Source: Symsagittifera roscoffensis (taxonomy: Eukaryota > Xenacoelomorpha > Acoela > Convolutidae). Taken from it: a stretch of 64,000 bases of DNA. Position numbers and translations under genes: made by a program. Where the stretch lies: positions 3,177,624-3,241,623 of the forward strand of contig NC_087071.1 of NCBI RefSeq assembly GCF_963678635.1. The letters are read 5' to 3'. The notes under the pieces are model-generated. The model saw only the letters and a list, made by a program, of their open reading frames with translations, made no database searches and had not been told where the DNA came from. Below are positions 11,400-22,712 of this stretch, one piece after another; position 1 is the first letter of the stretch; the number at the start of each line of letters is the position of its first letter.

Positions 11400-12110
11400 A
11401 ACTCCCCTGCGTGTTGTGCAGTAAGCGGAAGGTGAAAATCGTCCCACTGTTAATGTCTGAACTGCCAGTAGAGCGCTTATGATACCTCCAAGCGGCGTCC
11501 AGTAGCTGCGGCGTTGATTACTTCGTATCAATTTAAGTAACGGTTTGTCCGATTTCCAAGAAACTTTGTGCGATTTTATTCTTTTTTACCACAAGAGCCA
11601 TACACATAGAAGTCGTTCCGTCAATGGAGGTAAGTTGCTGCGTGATGGGAATGATAAGAGTTGTCGCTAGGCGTCAACAATTTGGACTGACATTGAACAG
11701 TTTTTTCCGACGCAGATAAAGAGCTTCTTTTGTGCACTCGAGATTTGATTTATGATCCTCCGTCCGCGTCGTATCATGGTGGCTCGTAAGAGCAGCTTGT
11801 ATACAGTTGCAACAGAGTGTTCTACTCATTCCTCGCACCTCGTGAAATAACTGAATAATTCCTTAAGACAACTTTCTGACTTGTGGAATAGTATTCATAA
11901 GCGCGTCCTCTTACACCAGTTAGCAGTAACTCAAATAAGCTACGCACAACTATTTCATTTTGGGACATCAATCGGTGAGTTTTTCTTCAGTCACCAAGGA
12001 CAATCACTGCGACCTTTACAGGCGCTAATTCTACGTTTGATCATACGCCAATGCAATCTGGACTCGATTTTTACCAGAGTACCAGGGGCCTTCTCTCAAC
12101 AAACGCTAAA
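11400..12110 (+). pseudogene. BEL/Pao integrase remnant
   Basis: Blocks in order: CVLCSKRKVK...MSELPVERL at about 11407-11480 (the C-x2-C half of the zinc finger and the MapLP.eR block); CGVDYF at about 11506-11523; TRAIHIEVVPSME at about 11596-11630, the TRavHlEvv.sls signature of the core; RVVARRQQFGLTLNS at about 11660-11700, where RFi.RRG..........SDNGTNF is expected; PPSASYHGGS.EQLV at about 11760-11800; and ARPLTPVSSNS at about 11905-11940. Frameshifts and stops occur between and within blocks, and the SDNGTNF aspartate is lost. Confidence 0.85.
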
Positions 12111-12300
12111 AGTGGCAAAAACCGCCGAGCAAGACAGCAAGTCTAGAGGTCTTGTTTGAAATGTCAAAGGAAAAATTCCTCGTGAGTACTAACTACTATC
12201 ACTTATTGTAAGTCTACTTAATGCAAAATCGCGACCGCCCGCTCCGCACTCCTGAAAACCATTGTAGGAGAATTAAGTCGTCCTATGGTAAGACTCGCTG

Positions 12301-13134
12301 CAGTCCACACTCCTTTGAGGCCCAAGGATGTTTCTAATTGAAATACATATGTAAGCGTGAACTTTAAAAGCAGTAGAATTAACGGTCATTAAGACCAGAC
12401 GGCGGAGCTGTCTAAGCTAAAGTCCCAAATGTAGGTCAATCTGCTTGGTGCATGTTCGAGCCATCCAAAATCATATGGCCATTGAGTTGTGAATAGAATC
12501 CGGTTACTATTTTATTATTTCTATTATTACGTGATAACTACATCATAATTGTGTTATAGTTATTTATTTATCATGTATAAAGTAATAACTCCGGAAGCTG
12601 ACTTAAAAATAAAAATAACTAAAATCAACTATTTTTGACATTTCCTGACCTCAAAAAGACAGGTCTGTGACGGCAAATTTTCTTATTTTGCTGTCAATCA
12701 TTACTGCTTAAAGTACGTATAATTAAGGTTACTTACGCTCTTTTAACCTTGATCTTTCGGATTTTTTTTGCAAAACAAAATTGCGTATTCCTCTTCCTTT
12801 TTTCCAACAAAGTGGATGGAACTTATTTTTGTGAACAGTGATTCCGTACTTTACTTGAGAACTATTACATTCCAATGAATCTACGATCCGTTTTACCCTG
12901 CATACCCACACCCGATTGAGAGGTAGAACTAATGGCAACTTTTGTCTCTTCAAACTTGCAAAAATATAGTTAGGCATATGGACACAAAGCCTGAAAAGCC
13001 TAAAAAATCCCAATGTCCACAAAGTTTTTTTGTAGAACTTCAATCAACATCACTTCAATTTGTTTTAAGGGACTGAAACGTTCCTAGTTTATAAAAAAAT
13101 AATTAATTGTCATTTTATAACTGTCAAATGCAAC
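12301..13134 (+). repeat. Repeat P, copy 1
   Basis: 834 bp repeated at 18459-19291 with few differences. Starts CAGTCCACACTCC, ends TGCAAC. Includes the 150-bp tail shared with repeat B (about 12585-12735). Confidence 0.9.
12729..13043 (-). CDS. Hypothetical 104-aa ORF in repeat P copy 1
   Basis: The start is ATG and the frame gives 104 residues, basic, with four cysteines and a C-terminal KKSERSRLKERK. The copy at 18886-19200 keeps the frame open and differs only near the C-terminus. Similar spacing of C, IV, L and W.KK.R residues can be read on the minus strand of 5220-5400, though interrupted by stops. No family is recognised. It may be a relic of a repeat-encoded protein or chance. Confidence 0.25.
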   Translation of the reverse strand: MKFYKKTLWTLGFFRLFRLCVHMPNYIFASLKRQKLPLVLPLNRVWVCRVKRIVDSLECNSSQVKYGITVHKNKFHPLCWKKGRGIRNFVLQKKSERSRLKERK

Positions 13135-14315
13135 AAAACTGGCGGGAGAAGAATAAAAAAGAATCATTCTGATGCTATCCTCAGTACTTTTTTATAAACA
13201 AAAGGACCTTGATGATTGGATTCTCCAGACAAAAATAGATATTGAGCTAAATTTTTTGAGGGAGTTTTTCGAATCGTTCAGAAAAAAGGATGATATGAGC
13301 CCAAAAGTATAAACGTATTTCAACAAGGATTACTTTTTCATATTCCTAGACAAACAATTGCAATTTTCGTGTTTTTTATACAAATAATTATCGTAATCTC
13401 AGTTAAAAAGTGTTTGAAAATTCAATTTTGGGCCGGCAGTTTCCAACCGCATCCAAATTTAGGCTTGAAATTTTGATTTTAAATCATTAGTAAAAATAAT
13501 TTTTTGACATTATAATTGATTTAAAGGAACATTAAATGATTATAATGGTGATATTTTCCAAGATAATATTATGTTTTTTGATCCTTTTTATTTGATATTA
13601 GTTAATGCAAAAAACTCATTAAGTCAATTATAATCGATTATTTTATCTAATTTTGAGAAAAATGCAAAAGATTTATTTTAATCTTTGGATTCATTAGTTT
13701 TTTGTCGATAACAAACATCTAAAAAGAGTTGTCTTGTTACTTCGGTTTATCTGAACATAAAGTTCTACCACGATACAAAACATTCATAGCGATCCAATCA
13801 AAATAGTCAAAAGGTTCCCGCGGTAGAATAAAAATGACTCTTTCCATTTAAGAACAAAACTAAAATCTTGTGCTGATTTTTTATGCTTAAAAAACTTAAA
13901 TAGCCTATCATAAACAACAAATAAACAATGATCAAATCTGAATTGATTTCAAAGCTGCTAAAAAAATTTTCCCATTTTCCATATCAAACAACCAAAAAAT
14001 GTAAAATGTAGTTAATTTAGATGCAGAAATTAAATCGAAGATAAAACGGAACCCATAAAAGAGATTATAGTGGAAAACAATTATTTATAATCGATAAAGT
14101 TTTATTTTTGTGCAAAAATTTGAAGTTGGGAAGGAAATTTTTCATTATATTTGATTAAGATATTTTGTAATTATTTTTAGTTTGCTTACAGAAAAAAAAA
14201 ATTTATGATCAAAAACTCATTCATTATGGTTATGGTAGGACTGGTAAAAGAGTCATAATATAATCGATTATAAAACGTTTGAAACTGGATTCAGTTGACC
14301 AATAAATTAGTTATC
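13135..14315. other. AT-rich non-coding segment, no gene seen
   Basis: No supported frame. It contains TATAATCGATTA-type sites around 13630, 14090 and 14258. Bases 13501-13560 reappear at 19292-19372 next to a deletion junction. Confidence 0.5.
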
Positions 14316-16600
14316 ACTTTTGTAAACACCACATCATGTCAAAATGATATGCAATTCAACTGCTTCGCGCTAATTCATATATAACCCCAAATCTTTTATA
14401 ATACTGCGTAGTAGCTTCAAACTATTGCACAACTGCTTATATATTGGAAACTTCCGAGTATTTTGTATATTGTTTGACGAATTTTTCGATTCTCTGATTA
14501 TGAAAAACTAATCAAAAAAGACTAAAAAAAAACAATTTCATATACAGAACAGTTGAAAGGTGGAATTCATGCTTTATATAGAAAGGAGTCTTTTTCTCTT
14601 AATAAATGTACAAAACTTTTGTATGAAGTGATCCAAGGTTGTCAATTTTTAACGGAAATCATACTGAACTAAAGACTGGAAACAATGATGCCCCTTTCTT
14701 TTGTGGAAAATGGTGACCAATCAATTTTATAATTTCGTACTAAAACAAGAATAGGGGGTTACTGTGCAAACAGCAAAGAATTGGCACACCAAATTCTAAA
14801 AAGATTTATTATTTTTTCAAATTAAGTCGTTTTTTTATGTGTTGTGATAAGATCTGAACGAAAAAAGAATAAGTATATTCGGCATTTTTTCTTAACTTCA
14901 AAAAATTGTTCATTTTTTTGCAGAAGTTTTTTTTGATTTTTGAAATTTGTGATTCCCAAAATGGCGTTTAAAACTCCTACAAATAACTTCAACCGAGCAT
15001 TACTAAGTTTTTTCGGCTTAATTTTAGCTTGAATTAGCTATTGTAGGACTGCATGCTCACCTTACTCCTTATTAGCTCGAAATTAGACCAAACATGAAAA
15101 AACTCTAACCAGTTTTTCTCAGTACCTTTTTTGAACTAGAACGACTAAAAAGATTTAATATGATATATGATTCGACCCTTTTCGATATTTTTTTGATACC
15201 TGACTTTGCGTGGAACACAAAAAGAAAAAAGCTCAAAAAAAACTAAAACACTCCTGAATACAAATGGTTCGGAACAAAAGGTATGATAAGCGTTTTCAAA
15301 TGTCCACAAAAAATATTATCGAGGAAGAATGGTTCTGTTTTTGGGTGTAAAATTTTTTCCATAATAAAAATACTTTTCGAAGCAAAAATATTTCGGAAAA
15401 ATTTATTTGCAATTTTTTCTCTCAAAAGTAAGGGGCAAAGAAGACAGTAACAAAAAAAATCAAAATAGCTGTTTGAGATGAAGCCAGTTTTTTTATTTGT
15501 TTGTTGTTAAATGGTTCGATAGAAATAAGCCATCTAAAAAAATCATAGTTTTCGAGCGAGGAATTTTTCAAAGTAGATTCACCGAACCTTGTTTAGAAAA
15601 AGTAGTTTCTTTTTAGTTCTACGTATAGAAAAGTATATTAGCGGAAAAGTATTTGGGACCTGAATGCTTTTTATTTGCATTTCCTTTTGGGAAAACACTT
15701 TTTCAATAAATTTTTGGACAACTTTTCATTAATGGAAATACTTTCAGTCAAACTTTTGCATGATAAAAATATTTTTAAAGTCAATTAAATGCATTGTTTA
15801 GATAAAGAGCTGGTCGTAGAAAGTTTTATATGATTTTCAAGGAGTATTTGATGATTGGACCATTCTTTGAAATTACATGAATGGTTTTCTGATAGAATTA
15901 TTTAATTAATTTATGTCCATTTGAAATGCCCTACCATTTCCAAAAAATTGAAAACCTGAATGTCGATGTAGCTTTTTATTCAATTATGGTACACCGGGAA
16001 TGTTCAATCAAACTGTTTTCTTCAACTTTTCCAACAAATCTTGCATTTATCTAAACAAACAAAATAGGCAATTACGTTGGTTTAGAGTTTGTCTTGCCAT
16101 TTTCAATCAGAACATGTCACAAAGGCAGCTAAAAAAAAAGATAATATTAAAAAGGCGTCTGGCCAGTTTTGCTTGATCAAATTTCATTCCAGTTGCTGAG
16201 ATATCCATTTATTTTTCCGCATTGGCAAAGATGTTTTCATTTATCTTTCACATAACTAGAATAATTTGCAATATTTTTTTAACTCAGCGCTCGTAAAATT
16301 CTACAAATAAGAAGCTACTGTGATTTGTAGAAATCGTTACAAATAATTATATAACGACTAGAAATTTTTGCAACGTTTTTTGAACGAGAATTAAGATACA
16401 CATGTTCGGTTTTCTTTCCACGAAAATTTAAAAGGCTTGCGTCACATTCGTAGTCTGTTGAAACCAACTTTTTTATCTCAATTTTTTGACCTCATGAATG
16501 AGTTTGTAGATATGCAAATTGGCATCATCCGTTTTTTCTTTCTGGGATTATTAGTGAGTTATCCATCTTTTTAATTCCCTCATTTATCAATCTCTGACTT
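14316..16600 (+). repeat. Repeat Q, reference copy (Q1)
   Basis: About 2285 bp, from ACTTTTGTAAACACC to TCAATCTCTGACTT. It is present again as one partial and two full tandem copies at 19373-25007, which are closer to each other than to this one. Short open frames on both strands are not conserved in Q1 and are not called as genes. Confidence 0.85.
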
Positions 16601-18445
16601 CAACTCCAAACAATGTGGAAATACCAGTCTTTTTATTGACAAACTTGAAATCGGGTTATATAACCCAGTTTTTGTTTATGAATATAAAATGATAAAAAAC
16701 ATAATAAAATTATCGAAAAAAAACTCAAACATTTTATAATCAATATTCAATAGTTTTGGTCAAGTTTCACAGTTGAACTAACAGCCTTTATGCCGATCGC
16801 CAAAAAATTCAAAAATTGAAACTATAATTCTATCAAAAATTTCGAGGTAAAAAATTTGCACGCCTGCTTTTTACTTCTACCGCAGGGTTTTCGAGTCAGT
16901 GTTTTCTGCTGCTCACAACTAAAAAAAAAAATTTTTTTGGAAAAAATAAGAAAACTATACTACCTTGTATTTTGGTTTTCAGATGCTGTTTTCAATATTA
17001 TTTGTGTACTTTATCAGTTAGCATACTATTAAACTTTCACAACTTGTCAACCTACCAGACTGTTGCAATTATCATTTGTTACAATTTTCAAAGAAGGTTC
17101 CCCAAAAGGTGACGAAACTCTATGAACAGTTTTTCAAAGATCACTAAAAATTGATTTGAAATTCAATATCATTTGTCATCATTTGAAATAATTCTATTTG
17201 TACGAGGGGTCTGCAAATCAAATATAGTCGCTGTTGGAAGATATTCCACTTATTATTGAACTTTTACCACTCAAGTTCGTGATTGCCAATATTACAACCT
17301 GAAGGTAATTTGAAATAGCTCTGCTCTGGCTCAAATAAAAAAAAATCTCCCTGAGGAGAAATTCATTGCTATGTAATTAAATGAATTGTAAATATATATG
17401 AGCAGCTTTTGAACTGCCGTACAAATTGTGGTTATGGTTTAAAAATTAGTCAAGTTTTTGTGTTGTTTTTTTATTTTTGTCTCAAACTTTTGTGAGATTT
17501 TTTAGAATATATATTTTTTTAAATATATTGATTTATCATTTTTACCCATACCAGAGAAGGTAAAAACTGTAAAAATACTCAAACCAAAAATACTTTTGCA
17601 ATTCAAATCAAACAAAGATAAGTTCTTGTAACAATACCCTGTATTAGTAATGTAGTTTAACAACTAAAAGAAGATGAAGAAGTAAAATTAGGTTAAAACT
17701 GGAACAGTATTTGCCTTGATATCACCATAGAGAATCCAAATAGCTTGCTTGGAAAATTACAAAAACAAGCTGAGCAGCATTGATCTGATCCATTTTCCAA
17801 CTAAATTTTGAAAGTGATTGAAACTTTCATTCAACTAAAGTACACCTGAATTAATCATTAACGCTGCAGTTTAATCCTTTTTCGCAGTACATAAAAAAAC
17901 ACGCGTCAATTACTTTCAATAAAATATAATTCTTCCATTTTCGATTAGAACTTGGCACAAATGCGGATAAAATGAAAAAGTATACTAAATTCAGTAAGGC
18001 GTTTGACCAGTAATCACTTGATCAATTTTCTTTGAGTTGGTGATATTTCCGTTTGTTATTCCGCCACTCTGGCAAAGAGATATCCTTTTACCATTTATAA
18101 AATGTGCCATGTCACTACAACGCTTAATAATTTCTATCAAATAAGAAAATTAATTTTATGTTTTTTTTTACTTTTTGTAATTTTAACGTTTTTCATGTTG
18201 AGTGCCTTATTATTTTTTCAAATTCTCGCGCACATGTTTCGATGATGTTTTCACTTTGAATCCTGTTTTTTTCAATAAATACACTGAGAAATGTTTTTCA
18301 CAATGTCATTACTCATCATTTTCTTGTTTCAAATAACAATCAATGCAAGTTAAATAGACGAGATCTGGATCCCAAAGAACACTTCTTCTAAAATTTTGTA
18401 GCCTCAGAAGAACAAGTTTTTGCTCATTTCAAAGGCGGATCAATT
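16601..18445 (+). repeat. Repeat R, copy 1
   Basis: About 1.85 kb, repeated at 25008-26912. Its last 210 bp (from about 18195) are related to the start of the T tandem unit. No gene seen. Confidence 0.8.
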
Positions 18446-18458
18446 TTTTTGTGCAGTC

Positions 18459-19291
18459 CAGTCCACACTCCTTTGAGGCCCAAGGATGTTTCTAATTGAA
18501 ATACATATGTAAGCGTGAACTTTAAAAGCTGTAAAATTAACGGTAATTAAGACCAGACGACGGAGCTGTCTAAGCTAAAGTCCTAACTGTAGGTCAATCT
18601 GCTTGGTGCATGTTCGAGCCATCCAAAATCATATGGCCATTGAGTTGTGAATAGGATTCGGTTACTATTTTAATATTACTATTATTACGTGATAACTACA
18701 TCATAATTGTGTTATAGTTATTTATTTATCATGTATAAGGTAATAACTCCGGAAGCTGACTTAAAAATAAAAATAACTAAAATCAACTTTTTTTGACATT
18801 TCCTGACCTCAAAAAGACAGGTATGTGACGGCAAATTTTCTTGTTTTGCTGTCAATCATTACTGCTTCAATACGTATAATTAACGTCACTTACGCTCTTT
18901 TATACTTGATCTTTCGGATTTTTTTTGCAAAACAAAATTGCGTATTCCTCTTCCTTTTTTCCAACAAAGTGGATGGAACTTATTTTTGTGAACAGTGATT
19001 CCGTACTTTACTTGAGAACTATTACATTCCAATGAATCTACGATCCGTTTTACCCTGCATACCCACACCCGATTGAGAGGTAGAACTAATGGCAACTTTT
19101 GTCTCTTCAAACTTGCAAAAATATAGTTAGGCATATGGACACAAAGCCTGAAAAGCCTAAAAAATCCCAATGTCCACAAAGTTTTTTTGTAGAACTTCAA
19201 TCAACATCACTTCAATTTGTTTTAAGGGACTGAAACGTTCCTAGTTTATAAAAAAATAATTAATTGTCATTTTATAACTGTCAAATGCAAC
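18459..19291 (+). repeat. Repeat P, copy 2
   Basis: Near-identical copy of 12301-13134. It marks the start of the second P-Q-R block. Its left junction has a doubled CAGTCCAGTCCA. Confidence 0.9.
18886..19200 (-). CDS. Hypothetical 104-aa ORF in repeat P copy 2
   Basis: Counterpart of 12729-13043 with the same start and stop. The only residue changes are close to the C-terminus (SSIKERK instead of SRLKERK). Function unknown. Confidence 0.25.
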   Translation of the reverse strand: MKFYKKTLWTLGFFRLFRLCVHMPNYIFASLKRQKLPLVLPLNRVWVCRVKRIVDSLECNSSQVKYGITVHKNKFHPLCWKKGRGIRNFVLQKKSERSSIKERK

Positions 19292-19372
19292 TTTTTGACA
19301 TTATAATTGATTAAATTTACCAAAATTAGATGTTTAAAGGAACATTAAATGATTATAATGGTGATATTTTCC
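19292..19372 (+). repeat. Junction fragment joining P2 to Q2
   Basis: Corresponds to 13501-13560 with about 20 extra bases. It then jumps to a position equivalent to about 15566 inside Q. Two internal deletions relative to the first block; the second joins at TTTTCCA/TTTTTCA microhomology. Confidence 0.7.
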
Positions 19373-20419
19373 AAAGTAGATTCACCGAACCTTGCTTAGA
19401 AAAATTGGCTTCTTTTTAGTTCTACGTATAGAAAAGTATATTAGCTGAAAAGTATATGGGACCTGAATGTTTTTTATTTGCATTTGCTTTTGGGAAAACC
19501 CTTTTTCAATAAGTTTTCGGACAACTTTTCTTTTATGGAAATAATTTCAGTCATACTTTTGCATGATAAAAAAAAATTTAAAGTCAATTAAATGCATTGT
19601 TTAGAGAAAGAGCTGGTCGTAGAAAGTTTTATATGATTTTCAAGGAGTATTTGATGATTGGACCAGTGTTTGAAATTACATGAACGTTTTTCTGATAAAA
19701 TGGTTAGTTTATTTAACTAATTTATGACCGTTTGAAAAGCCCTATCATTTCCAAAAAAAAATAGAAAACCTGAATGTCGATGTAGCTTTTTATTCAATTA
19801 TGGTACACCGGGAATATTCTGTCAAACGGTTTTCTTCAACTTTTTCCAACAAATCTTGCATTTATCTAAGCAAAACAAAATAAGCAATTACGTTGGCTTA
19901 GAGTTTGTCTTGCCATTTTCAATCGGAACATGTCACAAAGGCAGCTAAAAAAGAAAAATGATAATATCAGAAAGGCGTCCAACCAGTTTTGCTTGATCAA
20001 ATTTCATTCCAGTTGCTGAGATTTCCATTTATTTTTCCGCATTGGCAAAGATGTTTTCATTTATCTTTCACATAACTAGAATAATTTGCAATATTCTTAT
20101 TCTAACTCAGCGCTCGTAAACTTCTACAAATAAGAAGCTACTGTGATTTGCAGAAATCGTTACAAATAATTTTTATACGACTAGAAATTTTTGCAACGTT
20201 TTCTGAACGCGAATTAAGATACAAATTTTCCGTTTTCTTTCCACAAAAATTTAAAAGTTTTGCGTCAGATTCATAGTCCGTTTAAACCAACTTTTGCTCG
20301 AATTTTTCTGTCTTCATGAATGAGTTTGTAGATATGCAAATTGACATCATCCGTTTTTTTCCTTCGGGATTACCAGTGAGTTATTCGTCTTTTTAATTCG
20401 CTCCATTTATCAATCTCTG
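19373..20419 (+). repeat. Repeat Q, partial tandem copy (Q2)
   Basis: Equivalent to the 3' half of Q (about 15566-16600). It joins Q3 head to tail at the shared bases ACTT in CTCTGACTTTTG. Confidence 0.9.
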
Positions 20420-22712
20420 ACTTTTGTAAACACCACATCATGTCAAAATGATATGTAATTCAACTGCTTTGCGCCAATTCATATTTAACCCCATATCTTT
20501 TATAATACTGCGTAGTAGCTTCAAACTACTGTACAACTGCTTATGTATTGGAAACTTCCGAATATTTTGTATATTGTTTGACGAGTTTTCCGATTCTCTG
20601 ATAATGAAAAACTAATCAAAACAGACTATAAAAAACCAATTTGTTTTACAGAACAGTTGAAAGGTGGAATTCATGCTTTATATAGAAAGGAGTCTTTTTC
20701 TCTTGATAAATGAACAAGAATTTTGTATGAAGTGATCCAAGGGTGTCAATTTTTAGTGGAAATCATACTGAACTAAAGACTGGAAACAATGACGCCCCTT
20801 TCTTTCGTGGAAAATGGTGACCAATCAATTTTGTAATTTCGTACTAAAACAAGGATAGGGGGTTACTGTGCAAACAGCAAAGAATTGGCCCACCAAATTC
20901 TAAAAAGATTTATTATTTTTTCAAATTAAGTCGTTTTTTTTTCTGTGTTGTGATAAGATCTGAACAAAAAAAGAATAGGCATATTCGGCTTTTTTTCTTT
21001 ATTTCAAAAAATTCTTCTTTTTTTGCAGAATTTTGTTTTGATTTTTGAAGTTTGTGATTCCCAAAATGGCGTTAAAATTTCCTACAATAAACTTCAACCG
21101 AGCAATAATAAGTTCTTACGGCTTAATTTTAGCTTGAATTAGCTATTGTAGGCCTACATGCTCACCTTACTCCTTATTAGCTCGAAATTAGACAAATCTA
21201 ACCAGTTTTTCTAAGTACCTTTTTGAACTCGAACGACTAAAAAGATTTAATATGATATATGAATCGACCCTTTTCGATATTTTTTTTGATAACTGACTTT
21301 GCGTGGAACACAAAAAGAAAAAAGCTAAGAAAAACTAAAACACACCCGAATACAAATGGTTCGGAACAGAAGGTATGATAAGCGTTTTCAAATGTCCACA
21401 AAAAATATTATCGAGGAAGAAAGATTGGTTCTGTTTTTGGGCGTAAAATTTTTTCTATAATAAAAATGTTTTTCGAAGCAAAAATACTTTGAAAAATTCC
21501 TTGCTCGAAAACTATGATTTTTTTAGATTGCTTATTTCTATCGCACCATTTAACAACAAACAAGTAAAAAAAACTGGCTTCATCTCAAACAGCTATTTTG
21601 ACTTTTCGTGTTACTGTCTTCTTTGCACCTTACTTTTCAGAAAAAAAATTGCATGTAAAATTTTCCAAAGTAGATTCACCGAACCTTGCTTAGAAAAATT
21701 GGCTTCTTTTTAGTTCTACGTATAGAAAAGTATATTAGCTGAAAAGTATATGGGACCTGAATGTTTTTTATTTGCATTTGCTTTTGGGAAAACCCTTTTT
21801 CAATAAGTTTTCGGACAACTTTTCTTTTATGGAAATAATTTCAGTCATACTTTTGCATGATAAAAAAAATTTTAAAGTCAATTAAATGCATTGTTTAGAG
21901 AAAGAGCTGGTCGTAGAAAGTTTTATATGATTTTCAAGGAGTATTTGATGATTGGACCAGTGTTTGAAATTACATGAACGTTTTTCTGATAAAATGGTTA
22001 GTTTATTTAACTAATTTATGCCCGTTTGAAATGCCCTATCATTTCCAAAAAAAATAGAAAACCTGAATGTCGATGTAGCTTTTTATTCAATTATGGTACA
22101 CCGGGAATATTCTGTCAAACGGTTTTCTTCAACTTTTTCCAACAAATCTTGCATTTATCTAAGCAAAACAAAATAAGCAATTACGTTGGCTTAGAGTTTG
22201 TCTTGCCATTTTCAATCGGAACATGTCACAAAGGCAGCTAAAAAAGAAAAATGATAATATCAGAAAGGCGTCCAACCAGTTTTGCTTGATCAAATTTCAT
22301 TCCAGTTGCTGAGATTTCCATTTATTTTTCCGCATTGGCAAAGATGTTTTCATTTATCTTTCACATAACTAGAATAATTTGCAATATTCTTATTCTAACT
22401 CAGCGCTCGTAAACTTCTACAAATAAGAAGCTACTGTGATTTGCAGAAATCGTTACAAATAATTTTTATACGACTAGAAATTTTTGCAACGTTTTCTGAA
22501 CGCGAATTAAGATACAAATTTTCCGTTTTCTTTCCACAAAAATTTAAAAGTTTTGCGTCAGATTCATAGTCCGTTTAAACCAACTTTTGCTCGAATTTTT
22601 CTGTCTTCATGAATGAGTTTGTAGATATGCAAATTGACATCATCCGTTTTTTTCCTTCGGGATTACCAGTGAGTTATTCGTCTTTTTAATTCGCTCCATT
22701 TATCAATCTCTG
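20420..22712 (+). repeat. Repeat Q, tandem copy Q3
   Basis: Full 2293-bp unit. It differs from Q4 at very few bases, e.g. CCCCATATC here against CCCCAAATC near 22783. No gene seen: the short open frames at 21489 and 22026 lack family features and are open in Q4 only because the sequence is the same. Confidence 0.9.

Larger units (their letters stand above)
8787..12180 (+). mobile_element. Degenerate BEL/Pao LTR retrotransposon (pol region)
   Basis: Pieces of a BEL/Pao pol lie in the right order on the plus strand: RT (9587-9922), RNase H and its linker (10470-11010), integrase zinc finger and core (11400-12110). All are broken by stops and frameshifts. The first 1.4 kb (to about 10224) is a diverged copy of repeat A, so A is derived from the RT part of this element family. 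No gag, no protease and no LTRs were recognised. Composition is less AT-rich in the integrase part than in the flanking repeats, as expected for old coding sequence. Confidence 0.8.

Noticed and set aside
13630-14270. TATAATCGATTA sites as regulatory elements
   Set aside because: Three AT-rich palindromic matches in an AT-rich non-coding stretch are not enough to support a function.
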